DNA of 64,000 nucleotides. Origin: Trebonia sp963785645. GTDB taxonomy: Bacteria > Actinomycetota > Actinomycetes > Streptosporangiales > Streptosporangiaceae. The stretch is from the NCBI GenBank assembly GCA_963785645.1, contig CAWAWG010000010.1:124001-188000 (forward strand). Direction: 5' to 3'. Each line of letters opens with the position of its first letter. The first letter of the stretch is position 1. This document shows, in pieces, positions 48,629 through 58,183 of the stretch. The notes beneath the pieces are model-generated. The model was not told the origin of the DNA. It ran no database searches and saw only the letters and a program-made list of their open reading frames with translations. Made by a program: the position numbers and the translations under genes.

Positions 48629-50041
48629 GTGCCGGGATTTGTGGGGCGGCGACGCGAACTAGCGATGCTGGGCGGGTTGCTCGATAAGGTCCGGGAGCAG
48701 GTGGGTACGGCCCGACCCGGCAAGTGCGTCATGGTCCGGGGACGTCGGCGGATCGGCAAGTCCGCGCTCGTTGAGGAGTTTATCGAGCAGCAGCAGTTGC
48801 CCAGTGTGTTCTATACCGCCGAGATCGGGTTCGGCGGTGAACCGCTGCAGGAGTTCAGCGATGCGGTGCGCATCTCAGGACTGCGTGAGGCGCAAGTGTT
48901 CGGGGAGGCAGTACCGGGCAACTGGGCCGCTGCGCTCCGCCAGCTCGCAGGAGTGCTCCCTGACGACAGCCCGAGCATCGTCGTGCTGGACGAACTGCCC
49001 TATCTGATGGACCCGGACGGGGCATTCGAGAGCGTACTGCAGCGCTCGTGGGACCGGGAGCTTTCCCGCAAGCCGGTGCTGCTCATCCTTGTCGGGTCTG
49101 ACCTGTCCATGATGGAGGCGCTTACCTCCTACGGGCGTCCGTTCCACCAGCGTGGCACGGAGATGCAGATAGGACCGCTGAATCCGGCCGACGTCGCGGC
49201 GATGGCCGGGCTACCCGCCGCCGAGGCCTTCGACGCGGCCCTGGTCACCGGCGGTCTGCCGATCATCTGCGCCCGGTGGCGGCACGGAGAGGACGCGCGG
49301 TCCTTCCTGGCCCGGGAGCTGGCCAATCCGGTGAGCCCGCTTGTGGTTTCCGCTCAGCTCTCGCTTGCGGCCGAGTTCCCGGACCAGGCGCAGGCACGGA
49401 CGGTCCTGGCCGCTATAGGCAGCGGAGAACGGTCCTTCACGAATATCGCCCGTGCCGCCGGGGGCATCTCCCATTCCACCCTGACGCGCGCCACTGACCT
49501 GCTGATCAGCAAAGGCGTCATGGCGGGGGAACTCCCGGTCAGCCTGTCGCCGTCGAAAGACCGTCGGTACCGGATCACCGATTCCTACCTGCGGTTCTGG
49601 TTTGCCTTCATCGGCCCCCACCTGGCCGAGGTAGACCGGATGCGCTCGGACCTGACGCTGGCCAGGATCGAGCGGAGCTGGACTGACTGGCGCGGCCGCG
49701 CCGTCGAGCCGCTGGTCCGCGATGCGCTCGCCCGCCTGCTGCCCGCCCAGGGCATCCCCGCCGCGCAGGTGATCGGCGCTTACTGGACGCGCAGCAACGA
49801 CGTGGAGATCGACATCGTCGGTGCCGACCGGGAACCCATCGCCAGGCAGTTGTACTTTCTCGGCTCGGTCAAGTGGCTGGAGACAGGCCAGTTCGACGAC
49901 CACGACCTCGTAGCACTCCAGCGCCACCGGGACCGGGTCACCGCCGACCCGCTCCCGCTCATCGCCGTCTCCCGCTCCGGAGTATCCACCAGGCACGCAG
50001 ATGCCGTTTTTACCCCATCCGACCTGATAACGGCGTGGTAA
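48629..50041 (+). CDS. archaeal-type ATPase with DUF234-like nuclease domain
   Basis: About 470 residues. FVGRRRELAML leads a P-loop GRRRIGKSAL and Walker B IVVLDELPYL, then a winged-helix region and a DUF234-type C-terminus with NDVEIDIVGAD and LGSVKWLE, an E-x-D...K order resembling restriction-endonuclease-like cores. The start is GTG 48629 preceded by GGGGGA; an ATG at 48587 lies within the palindrome array and is the alternative. The stop is TAA at 50039. Such proteins are common but uncharacterised; defence or toxin-like roles are guesses. Confidence 0.82.
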   Translation: MPGFVGRRRELAMLGGLLDKVREQVGTARPGKCVMVRGRRRIGKSALVEEFIEQQQLPSVFYTAEIGFGGEPLQEFSDAVRISGLREAQVFGEAVPGNWAAALRQLAGVLPDDSPSIVVLDELPYLMDPDGAFESVLQRSWDRELSRKPVLLILVGSDLSMMEALTSYGRPFHQRGTEMQIGPLNPADVAAMAGLPAAEAFDAALVTGGLPIICARWRHGEDARSFLARELANPVSPLVVSAQLSLAAEFPDQAQARTVLAAIGSGERSFTNIARAAGGISHSTLTRATDLLISKGVMAGELPVSLSPSKDRRYRITDSYLRFWFAFIGPHLAEVDRMRSDLTLARIERSWTDWRGRAVEPLVRDALARLLPAQGIPAAQVIGAYWTRSNDVEIDIVGADREPIARQLYFLGSVKWLETGQFDDHDLVALQRHRDRVTADPLPLIAVSRSGVSTRHADAVFTPSDLITAW

Positions 50042-50056
50042 ACCACGGTTTACGAT

Positions 50057-51305
50057 TTACTGTGCGAGGAAGTCGGCGAGCGCTTCGAGGAGGCGGGCGA
50101 CGTCGCTGTCGTCGTTGTAGGGGGCCAGGCCGAACCTGAGGGCGTGCTCGTCGGCGAGGTCCAGGCGGCGGAACGGCTCGTAGGCGTAGAAGGATCCGGC
50201 GGGGGCGAGTACATTACGGGTGAGCAGGTAATTGTAGGCGTCCCAGGTCTTTCGGCCGGGCAGGGTAACCAGCAGCGTCGGGGTGCGGCTCGGCCGCCCG
50301 GGAGTGGACGACGACGCGGCGACCAAGCGCCGCGAGTCCGTCTTCGAGTAGTGCGACGAAGGCGCATTTCGTGCTCGTCGACGGCATGCAGCGAGGCCCG
50401 CAGCCGGTCCCGTCGCAGGAAGTGCCTCCCGTGGCTGCGACGGCCGAGGGGGCGATGCCGGCGAGGAAGTCGACGGCGGCGGTGGCACCCGCGAGGATCT
50501 CGTAGGGCAGGGTGCCGAGTTCGAAGCGTTCGGGTACGGCGTCGGTGGAGGGAAGAAGCTTGTCCGGATGGAGGGTTTCCAGCAGCTCGGGAGCGGCGGC
50601 CAGAACTCCGCAGTGCGGGCCGAGGAACTTGTACGGGGAGCACGACGAACAGGTCCGCACCGAGGGCGGGGACGTCGACGAACTGGTGCGCGGTGTAGTG
50701 CACGCCGTCGACGTAGAGCAGCGCGCCGGCGGCGTGTGCAGCGTCGGCGATCGCCCGCACCGCAGGCTGGGTGCCGAGCAGGTTCGACGCGGCGGTGACG
50801 GCGACCAGCCGTGTCCGTCCGGTGATGGCGGCCTCGACGGTGGCGAGGTCGATGTCGGCGGTGGCGGGGTCGAAGTCGATCCAGCGCACGACCACGCCGG
50901 CCGTCCTCGGCCGCGACGGACCCACGGGCCGAACGTTGGCATCGTGATCGAGCCTGGACACCACGATTTCGTCGCCTGGGCGCCACTGCTTGGCGATCAT
51001 CCGGGAGAAGTCGAAGGCGAGTTGGGTCGCACTGCGGCCGTGGACGATCCCGCGGGCGGGTACTCCGAGCAGGTCGGAGTATGCCTGCCGGAATGCGGTG
51101 ACGGCGGTGTCGGCGTTGGCCTCCGACGCTGCGCCGTGCCCCGGTTGGACAGCGGGCTGGCCAGGGTGGCGGCGATCGTGTCGGCGACGGACCGGGGCGC
51201 CTGCGTGCCGCCCGGCCCGTCGAAATGCGCGATTCCCGAGGCGAGCGACGGGAACTGGGACCGCAGCGCGGCGACATCGAAGCTGGCCGAGTCATGACTG
51301 GTCAT
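50057..51305 (-). CDS. class V aminotransferase, cysteine desulfurase-like, frameshifted
   Basis: A PLP enzyme. FDGPGGTQAP at the front, DEIVVSRLDHDANVRP, TAASNLLGTQPAV and the Schiff-base lysine in SPYKFLGPHCG match the cysteine desulfurase-like VC1184 group. About five to six breaks occur between 51140 and 50290. GGAGG precedes the ATG at 51305. The reconstructed end is ALADFLAQ at TAA 50057. It is divergent from the XRE-cupin regulator across a 30-bp palindrome, so probably regulated by it. Confidence 0.72.
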
Positions 51306-51349
51306 CCAGGCCTCCGGTGAACGTTCGGGTGTTAGCATGAGGTCGTACG

Positions 51350-51392
51350 TGCACTCCAGTGCCGTTGATATGCACTATAGTGCATATCAACG
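51350..51392. promoter_or_regulatory. 30-bp perfect palindrome and a weaker copy
   Basis: Bases 51363-51392 form a perfect 30-base palindrome whose half is CGTTGATATGCACTA. A weaker copy, TGCACT-CC-AGTGC, lies immediately to the left. It sits between the divergent desulfurase-like gene and the XRE-cupin regulator and abuts an ATG. Probably the regulator's operator. Confidence 0.7.
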
Positions 51393-52034
51393 ATGGCGAC
51401 AATGGCCGCGATCGACAGGCTTTCGGCGGACAAGCTGGTGCGGAGGTGCGGATGGCAGCGGAGGCGGGCTGGGCCGAGGCGTTCCTCGCAGCGAATCGCC
51501 CGCGAGGTACGCCGGCGCCGCCAGGAGGCGGATCTGACGATGCAGCAGCTCGCCGACGCCTCTGGGTTGAGCCTGCGCATGCTGAGCAAGATCGAACTCG
51601 GCGAGGCCAATGCCAGCCTGGTGTCGGTGGCGCGGATCGCCCGCGCGCTCGGCACGGACTTCGCCGCCCTGGCGACCGAGCCGCGAACCGATGCCCTGGT
51701 CGTCAACGCACCCGGCGCGGTCCCCGGCATCTGGTCCTCACCGGCCGGCAGTCACGCGACGCTGACCGTCGCGAGCACCGTGCAACCGCCCGCGGTGGTC
51801 TGGGACTGGACCCTTGTCCCCGGGGATCGCTACCGGGCCGAGCCGGACCCGCCCGGCAGCGAAGAGCTCTTCCTGGTCATCAGCGGAACGCTGACCCTGG
51901 TCGTCGACGGTCACGCCGACACCACCCTCGAAGCGGGTGCATCGGCCCGGCTCGCCACCGACCGGGCGTACGGTTACCGGAACGACGGCCAGGAGCCGGT
52001 GCGCTTCATCCGCGTCGCGCACACGAATCAGTAG
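51393..52034 (+). CDS. XRE-cupin transcriptional regulator, start uncertain
   Basis: Helix-turn-helix LTMQQLADASGLSLRMLSKIELGE, then a C-terminal cupin (GSEELFLVISGTLTLVVDGH). The open frame starts at the ATG right after the palindrome, without a ribosome site. A better site (GGAGG five bases before ATG at 51452) would begin MAAEAGWAEAFLA in another frame and join the HTH by a one-base shift near 51490. Such regulators bind small ligands in the cupin and repress neighbouring metabolic genes, here probably the desulfurase-like gene. Confidence 0.82.
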   Translation: MATMAAIDRLSADKLVRRCGWQRRRAGPRRSSQRIAREVRRRRQEADLTMQQLADASGLSLRMLSKIELGEANASLVSVARIARALGTDFAALATEPRTDALVVNAPGAVPGIWSSPAGSHATLTVASTVQPPAVVWDWTLVPGDRYRAEPDPPGSEELFLVISGTLTLVVDGHADTTLEAGASARLATDRAYGYRNDGQEPVRFIRVAHTNQ

Positions 52035-52390
52035 ACCAAAGACTTTCATCATCCCGAACGATGGGTGGCAACTGTCGACGGCAACGATGGCTTCCCTCGC
52101 GTCCCGGTCGCGCGTCCCGGTCGCCAGCCGTACAGGACAGTTGAACCCGCGGGCGGGGTTCACGACTCGGGAGCCGGCACCCGCGCGGCGGGCGAAAGGG
52201 ACATTTCTCCCGGTCGGCCTGAGGTGCCCCCGCGGGCGTGAAGATGGTGGATGGCTGTGCACGCGATAGCGAGCACAGCCATCCACCATGTTTTTTATCT
52301 CGGCGCGTTAGCCGGTCCGCAGCGGAAGTGGTCGCACCGGGATAGGCGAATGCGCCCCGTTGTGTTGGCTTTTGCTGCTAATAGTGAGCT
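52035..52390. other. intergenic stretch ending in a strong terminator
   Basis: No gene is seen. The notable element is the hairpin with T-run at 52244-52296; the remainder is ordinary intergenic sequence between the XRE-cupin and AraC genes. Confidence 0.5.
52244..52296 (+). terminator. rho-independent terminator, 17-bp perfect stem
   Basis: ATGGTGGATGGCTGTGC pairs perfectly with GCACAGCCATCCACCAT across a 12-base loop, followed by G and six T residues. It is downstream of the XRE-cupin gene and just upstream of the AraC-type gene. Confidence 0.88.
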
Positions 52391-53374
52391 GTGTACTCCT
52401 GGAACGCGTCCGGTGACATTTCCTCGGTGGGCGCGTGGGATGAGGCGTTCAGCGGCCTGCATGGCGCGAGCCGGATCAGCGTTCCCGACTCCGAGGCGCC
52501 GTGGGCGGGGAACCTGGACTGGCAACGGTCCGGGATCTACGCACTGGCCCGGTGCGGGGGCGGTGAAGAGCTGGTGCGCCGGGACCGGCGGCACATCCGG
52601 TCGGACCCGCGGGGCACCTATGAGCTGCTGGTGCCGTCGGCGGGAACCGCATGGGTCGAGCAGGGCGCGGCGTCGGGCGAGATCGGCCCGGGGGCGATGG
52701 TGCTGTGCGACATCGACCGGCCGCTGTCCTTCGCGCACGACGCTAGCTTCCTGTCGGTCGCGTTCATCGTGCGCGAGCAGGACGTGGCCGCTCGCAACCG
52801 GGCCGTAACCCGTGGTCCGGTGACGCTCGACGGCTCGACCGGTCTGGGCCGGCTGGTCAGGAACATGGTGACGACCTTGCAGGCGGAGCGCGAGCGGCTC
52901 TCCGAGACGACGTTCGACATCGCCTGTGACCGGATGCTCGACCTGGTATGCCTGGCCGCCGAGGGTGGCACCGACTCCGCGCCCGCCGGGCAGCGCGAAC
53001 TGGTCGAGGCGGAGGCCAGGCGCTACATCCGCCAGCACGCGGGCGACCCGCACCTGGACGTCACTCACGTCGCCCGGGCCCTCGGCTGGTCGGCCCGCTA
53101 CATCCAGCAGGTCCTTCAGGCATCAGGCACCACCTCGCGTGACCTCATCCGCCAGGAACGGCTGCAACTGGCCCGGTCCCGGCTCGCCAGCGTGAGCTGG
53201 GCAGCCGCCTCCGTCGCTGAGATCGCCTATGCCTGCGGCTTCGGTAGCCACGCCGCGTTCACCACCGCGTTCCGCCAGCAGTTCGGCCGGACCCCCACCG
53301 ACGTCCGCCGCGACGCCCCGCCCGCTGGCGCGAGCCGCCCGGCGTCGGAGCGGAGCGCGGGCACGCACGGCTGA
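52391..53374 (+). CDS. AraC-family transcriptional regulator
   Basis: A 327-residue regulator starting at GTG. The N-terminal part resembles the AraC-binding-domain type (AWDEAFSGLHG, TYELLVPSAG). The C-terminal double helix-turn-helix is clear: LDVTHVARALGWSARYIQQVLQ and VAEIAYACGFGSHAAFTTAFRQQFGRTP. Neighbours include PucR on the opposite strand, so it may take part in control of the 55-60 kb operon, but its targets are not known. Confidence 0.9.
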   Translation: MYSWNASGDISSVGAWDEAFSGLHGASRISVPDSEAPWAGNLDWQRSGIYALARCGGGEELVRRDRRHIRSDPRGTYELLVPSAGTAWVEQGAASGEIGPGAMVLCDIDRPLSFAHDASFLSVAFIVREQDVAARNRAVTRGPVTLDGSTGLGRLVRNMVTTLQAERERLSETTFDIACDRMLDLVCLAAEGGTDSAPAGQRELVEAEARRYIRQHAGDPHLDVTHVARALGWSARYIQQVLQASGTTSRDLIRQERLQLARSRLASVSWAAASVAEIAYACGFGSHAAFTTAFRQQFGRTPTDVRRDAPPAGASRPASERSAGTHG

Positions 53375-53416
53375 GGCTCCGCAGCGGTTCCTGGCCGAAT
53401 AATCAACAGGGCTCGC

Positions 53417-54949
53417 TCATGAGCGGCCTTCGCCGGGCTGGCCTGCGAGCAGGTCACGGGCGCGCAATGCCAGCCACCACTGCGCGATATGGTCGGTGCG
53501 GCTGATCCCCCGGCCGCTGAGCTGCTCGATCTTCCGCAACCGGTAGCCAAGGGTCTGCCGGTGGACGTGCAGTATGGCCGCGGCGTCCCGCCACGACCGG
53601 TCGGCTTGCAGGAAGACCCGCAGGGTAGCGACGTAGTCGGTCCCATGCTGGGCATCGTGCTTGATCAGCGGGGCCAGAATGCGGGTCACCAGGACCCGTG
53701 CCTCCGCTGGTGTGCGGGGCGGCAGGGTCATCGACTCGTCACCATAGTGGACGGTCTGCTGGCCGCTGGCGGTAGCGACCGCGAGGGCCCAGCGGGCCTC
53801 CTGCACCGCGTCCGCTACCCGGCTGGACACCGCGATCCGGTCGCTGACCCCGAGGCCAGCGGGACCGTCGGCGGGGCTTGGCCACCACTCGACGGCCAGC
53901 GCGGTCGCCGCAGCCAGGGCCGGCAGCAGCAGGTACACGGCTCGGTCCCGGTGCAGCAGGGCGTGCGGCACGCGGGCCGCGGCGAGGCGGCGGTGCACCG
54001 GAATACCGTCTCCGGCCGCCCGGGCGGCGATGAGGACGCAGTCGGCCAGGTCAAGGCGCAGCTCCGCCAGCTGGAGCTGCGCCGCCTGCGGATCGATGCG
54101 CCGGTCGAGCAGCCGGGTCAGCAGGTTCGCGCCCAGCCGCCGTTCCCGCTCCTGGACCTCGGTGAGCCGGGCCAGTTCCAGGGCGCCGCCCACCGCGATG
54201 TGGTGCAGCAGGACCGTGCCCGGAAGCTGGCCGTCGGCGGCCTCGACAAGCAGGGCCGTTGGATGCTCGCCCGGCATCGCGACCGCGACGGCGGACACCG
54301 CTCCCTGTTCGGCGCGCGACGGTCGCAGCGGGAGCATCGCGGGGAGCTCGTTGCCGTGGGACGCGTAGCCGGCGGCCAGCTCGGCCGCATAGCCGCAGGC
54401 CCCGTCTCCGAACAGCGAGTGCCCGGTCGCCGGGTCCACGACCGACAGCCGCACACCGAGCTCGTCGCCGAGCTGACGGAACAGCTCGGGACCGGAGTTG
54501 CCTGCCACGGCCGACGTGCGCAGCAGCTCGTATAGCCGAGACACCCGCCATAGCTGCCTGGACTCCTCGCGGGAGTTCGCGTCCGCGACCGCGCGGACGA
54601 CGGCGGTGAACGGTGTGCTCAGCGGGACGGTCAGCAGCGGCAGCGCCAACTCGTCGGCCCGGCGGAGCGCGCCGGCGAGCAGCGAAGGGCCGGCTACGCC
54701 AAGCCCGACCCCCAACCCGCTCGCCGCGCACTCGGACAGGCGCTCGACGAACTGGACCTGCTCAGGCTCCCCGGCTGGCAATCCAACGGTGTTGGTGAGC
54801 AGCAGTTCGCCGGAACCGTGCCACTTCCAGGGCTCCGGCAGGTCGGAGGTGTGTACCCAGGTCACCTCTTGATCGAGGCCCCCCTCGCCGGCGAGCACCG
54901 TGAACCGCAGGTGCGGCAGCCGGACAAGATCACGGACCGTGATCGTCAT
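53417..54949 (-). CDS. PucR-family transcriptional regulator
   Basis: A 510-residue PucR-type protein: N-terminal purine-catabolism-regulator domain (VTWVHTSDLPEPWKW, ELLLTNTVGLPAGEPEQ), a middle GGDEF-like/GAF-like region, and the C-terminal helix-turn-helix RSWRDAAAILHVHRQTLGYRLRKIEQLSG. It is divergent from the deacetylase-permease-dehydrogenase-ureohydrolase operon at 55095 and is the obvious candidate regulator of it. The family senses purine-related or other nitrogen metabolites. Confidence 0.92.
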   Translation of the reverse strand: MTITVRDLVRLPHLRFTVLAGEGGLDQEVTWVHTSDLPEPWKWHGSGELLLTNTVGLPAGEPEQVQFVERLSECAASGLGVGLGVAGPSLLAGALRRADELALPLLTVPLSTPFTAVVRAVADANSREESRQLWRVSRLYELLRTSAVAGNSGPELFRQLGDELGVRLSVVDPATGHSLFGDGACGYAAELAAGYASHGNELPAMLPLRPSRAEQGAVSAVAVAMPGEHPTALLVEAADGQLPGTVLLHHIAVGGALELARLTEVQERERRLGANLLTRLLDRRIDPQAAQLQLAELRLDLADCVLIAARAAGDGIPVHRRLAAARVPHALLHRDRAVYLLLPALAAATALAVEWWPSPADGPAGLGVSDRIAVSSRVADAVQEARWALAVATASGQQTVHYGDESMTLPPRTPAEARVLVTRILAPLIKHDAQHGTDYVATLRVFLQADRSWRDAAAILHVHRQTLGYRLRKIEQLSGRGISRTDHIAQWWLALRARDLLAGQPGEGRS

Positions 54950-55094
54950 AGTCGTTTACACATACGAAATGTGCCCTGGCCAGGACGTTTTCCTCATACC
55001 TCAGTATGAATCACGGGCGCCGTCTTTGCCTCTGGTCGCATTCACCTTGTGCTGCCTCCCGTCAATCCTTTCCCTAGCGAAAGGAGACGACCGC

Positions 55095-56024
55095 TTGCCT
55101 GACACCGAACTCACCAGCAGCGCCACTCCCCCGGCGCCGGTTACCTGGCCCGCCGGGATCGAGGCCGCTGCCTGCCTGACCTTCGACATCGACGCGGAGT
55201 CGGCGGTGCTCAGCGCCGACCGGTCATCCATCGGCCGGATGTCCCCGATGAGCCACCAGTCCTACGGCCCGCTGGTCGGGGTGCCCCGCATCCTCGGGCT
55301 GCTTGAGCGGCACGGCGTGCGGGCGACATTCTTCGTCCCCGGCTACACGGCGCACCGCTACCCGTCGGTGGTCCGCGCCATCGCCGAGGCGGGCCACGAG
55401 ATCGCCCACCACAGCTATTTCCACGAGAACACCGTCGGGATGAACGCCAAGACGGAGGCGGCCATGCTCGACCTTGGACTCAAGGCCCTGTGGGACGTCG
55501 CTGGGGTGCGCCCGGTCGGCTACCGCGCGCCCATGTGGGAGATGAACTACCACACGCCCGCGCTGCTGGCCGAGCGCGGTTTCTTGTACGACTCCAGCCT
55601 GATGGACTCCGACCACCCGTACCCGCTGTCGGTCGACGGCGGGCAGGTGCTCGCCGAGGTACCCGTCTCGTGGGGGCTTGACGACTGGGAGCAGTACGCC
55701 TTCCTGCCCGGCCTGATCGGCTCCGGGGTGATCGAGAGCCCGCTCAAGGCGCTTGAGATGTGGACCCTGGAACTCCAGGCGCTGCACCGGCTCGGGGCCG
55801 TCTTCACGCTGTGCTGCCATCCCTTCCTGACCGGCCGCCCGTCCCGGGCAGAGGCCCTGTCCACCTTGATCGAGCGCATGAAGGCGCTGCCCGGCCTGTG
55901 GATCACCACGGTCGCCGAGGTCGCCGCGCACACGATGTCGCTGGGGCTGCCGCCCCGGACCTGCCCGCAGCCCCAACTTCCCCCCGACGCCTACTGGGTG
56001 ACCGCCGAGGAGCGCAAGCCGTGA
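55095..56024 (+). CDS. polysaccharide deacetylase-family amidohydrolase (PuuE-like)
   Basis: A 309-residue NodB-fold enzyme. The metal/catalytic motifs are LTFDID (near residue 35), FFVPGYTAHRYP and GHEIAHHSYFHEN, with YRAPMWEMN later. This mix resembles PuuE/allantoinase-like deacetylases acting on small N-acyl or amide compounds rather than chitin. I place the start at TTG 55095 because AAAGGAG precedes it by eight bases. The stop overlaps the permease GTG by four bases. Confidence 0.85.
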   Translation: MPDTELTSSATPPAPVTWPAGIEAAACLTFDIDAESAVLSADRSSIGRMSPMSHQSYGPLVGVPRILGLLERHGVRATFFVPGYTAHRYPSVVRAIAEAGHEIAHHSYFHENTVGMNAKTEAAMLDLGLKALWDVAGVRPVGYRAPMWEMNYHTPALLAERGFLYDSSLMDSDHPYPLSVDGGQVLAEVPVSWGLDDWEQYAFLPGLIGSGVIESPLKALEMWTLELQALHRLGAVFTLCCHPFLTGRPSRAEALSTLIERMKALPGLWITTVAEVAAHTMSLGLPPRTCPQPQLPPDAYWVTAEERKP

Positions 56025-57481
56025 CCGAAACCACTATCTCCGCTGATGACAGACCTCAGACCCGCAAACCGGTTAAGGAATTCGGCCTGCGCTCCGCTTT
56101 CGCCCTGTCCTTCGCTGACCTGTCGCCGATCGTCGGCATCTACACGGTGTTCGCCATCGGCATCGTCGCCGCGGGCCCGGCGTTCCTCTGGGCGTTCCCG
56201 CTCGTGCTCATCGGCCAGCTCTTCGTCTGCGGCGTCTTCGGGAACCTGGCGTCGCGGTGGCCGCTCCAGGGCAGCGTGTGCGCGTGGTCGCGGGAACTGA
56301 TCGGCCGACGGTTCGGCTGGCTCACCGGCTGGGCGTACATGTGGGGGCTGACCCTCGCGATCGTCGTGCTCGCGCTCGCCGGATCCCCGTACCTGCTTGG
56401 TGCGTTCGGCGACAACGCGCCCGCCCAGCTGACGACCGAACTGGTCGCGGTGGCCATCCTGGCCTTCGGCACGGCGGTGAACCTGTTCGGCGGCCGGGTA
56501 CTCAAGACGCTGATTTACATCGCCCTGGCGTGCGAGCTCATCGCTTCGGTAGGCATCGGCCTCGCCCTGCTCATCTTCCACCGGGTGAACCCGCTATCGG
56601 TGATCTTCAGCGGCGGCGGCACCGCGCACGGCGCGCACTGGCTGGTCAGCGCGTTCCTGCTGCCGGTGGCTTACATCGCCTACTCGTTCATCGGCTTCGA
56701 GGCGTCGGCGTCGATCGGTGAGGAGGTCGTCGATGCGCACCGCGCGGTGCCCAAGGCCCTCATGCTGGCCCTCGCCTCCTGCGGCGTGCTTGTCATCCTG
56801 GCCGCCCTCGGCCTGGTGCTGGCGATTCCGGACCTGCCCGCCGTGCTGTCGGGCAAGGACACCAACCCGATCGCGACCACGCTCGAGCACAGCTTCGGCT
56901 CGGCGGCGGGCCGTGTCACGCTGGTCATGCTCGCGGTGGGCTTCACCTCCAGCATGATCGCCGTGCAGACCGCGGTCAGCCGGGCGATCTGGGCCAGCGC
57001 CCGGGACAAGGCACTGCCCGGCAGTGCGGTGCTCGGCCGGCTGTCCGGCCGGGAGGCCATGCCGCGGTACGCGATCGGCCTGACCTTTGTCGTGGCGGGC
57101 GTGCTGGTCTTCTTCGGCACGACAAAGGCATTCGCGCTGCTAGTCTCGTTCGCCTCGTTCGGCTTCATCCTGTCCTATTACATGCCGATCGTGGGCCTGG
57201 CGTACCGCCGGCTGCGCCGGAGCATCGACCTGTCAGGCACCTGGGGCGAACGGTGGATCGGCATCGTGACCGCCGTGGCCGCCCTCTGGCTGACCGCGGA
57301 GATCGTCAACCTCGTGTGGCCGCGGGCGGTCTACGCCGACTGGTACCTCAACTGGGGCGTGCTGATCATGACGGGCGTGCTTGGCGTCGTCGGCGGGCTG
57401 CTCTGCTGGCACGTGTTCCCCGCCGGGGCCGCCGCCGAGCAGGCACCCGCCGCTCGCGGGAGCACCAGCCGGGGAGACGGC
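56021..57481 (+). CDS. APC-family amino acid/amine permease
   Basis: About 487 residues with twelve membrane helices. FALSFADLSPIVGIY and FIGFEASASIGEEVVDAHRAVPKA are the APC-superfamily helix 1 and helix 6-7 regions. It starts at GTG overlapping the deacetylase stop. The frame shows no stop before the SDR gene; a one-base shift near 57440-57455 would end it at the TGA overlapping the SDR GTG at 57482. It probably imports the compound hydrolysed by the operon. Confidence 0.85.
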
Positions 57482-58180
57482 GTGACGGGCGCTCCCGTCG
57501 CGGTCATCACCGGGGCGGCCAGCGGCATCGGCGCCGCCTGCGCGCGGTTGCTGCGGGCCGCCGGATGGCGGACGGCCGGCCTCGACCTGAACGATTCCGA
57601 CACCGACCAGTCCGTGCGGCTCGACGTGACCGACGCCGACCTGGTACGCACGGCCGTCGACGCGACGGCGGACCGCTTTGGCCGACTGGACCTTACGGTC
57701 ACGGCGGCGGGCTACTACGAGGAGGGCATCGATGTCGCCGAGATCTCCCGCGCGCAGTGGGACCGGATGCTGGCGGTCATCCTCGGCGGCACGGTGAACG
57801 CGTTCCAGGCCGCCCTGCCGCACCTGCTGCGGCGCGGCACGGGCGGCCTGATCGCCATCTCCTCCGAGCTAGCGCTGGGGGGCGGCGCAACCGACCTGCA
57901 CTACGTCGCGGCCAAGGGTGCGGTCCTCGGCCTGGTGAAGTCCCTTGCCCTGGAGGTCGCCGGGACCGGCATCCGGGTCAACGCGGTCGCGCCCGGCCCG
58001 ACGGACACCCCGCTGCTCGCGGCGGACTCGCCGTGGCGCCAGCCCGGCTACCTGGCGACCCTGCCGCTGCGCCGTCTGGTGAAGCCGGAAGAGGTCGCGA
58101 GCACCGTCTACTACCTCGCGACGGAGGGCTCTATGTACTGCGGTGAAGTGCTCTCGCCGAACGCCGGGGCGGTGATCTGA
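57482..58180 (+). CDS. short-chain dehydrogenase/reductase (first)
   Basis: About 232 residues starting at GTG 57482, preceded by GGGGAG. Cofactor motif VITGAASGIGAACARLL, then the catalytic ISSELALGGGATDLHYVAAKG with Ser, Tyr and Lys in place, and VNAVAPGPTDTP. It follows the permease in frame and precedes a second SDR after four bases. Likely oxidises or reduces an alcohol/ketone in the catabolic operon. Confidence 0.88.
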   Translation: MTGAPVAVITGAASGIGAACARLLRAAGWRTAGLDLNDSDTDQSVRLDVTDADLVRTAVDATADRFGRLDLTVTAAGYYEEGIDVAEISRAQWDRMLAVILGGTVNAFQAALPHLLRRGTGGLIAISSELALGGGATDLHYVAAKGAVLGLVKSLALEVAGTGIRVNAVAPGPTDTPLLAADSPWRQPGYLATLPLRRLVKPEEVASTVYYLATEGSMYCGEVLSPNAGAVI

Positions 58181-58183
58181 GCC

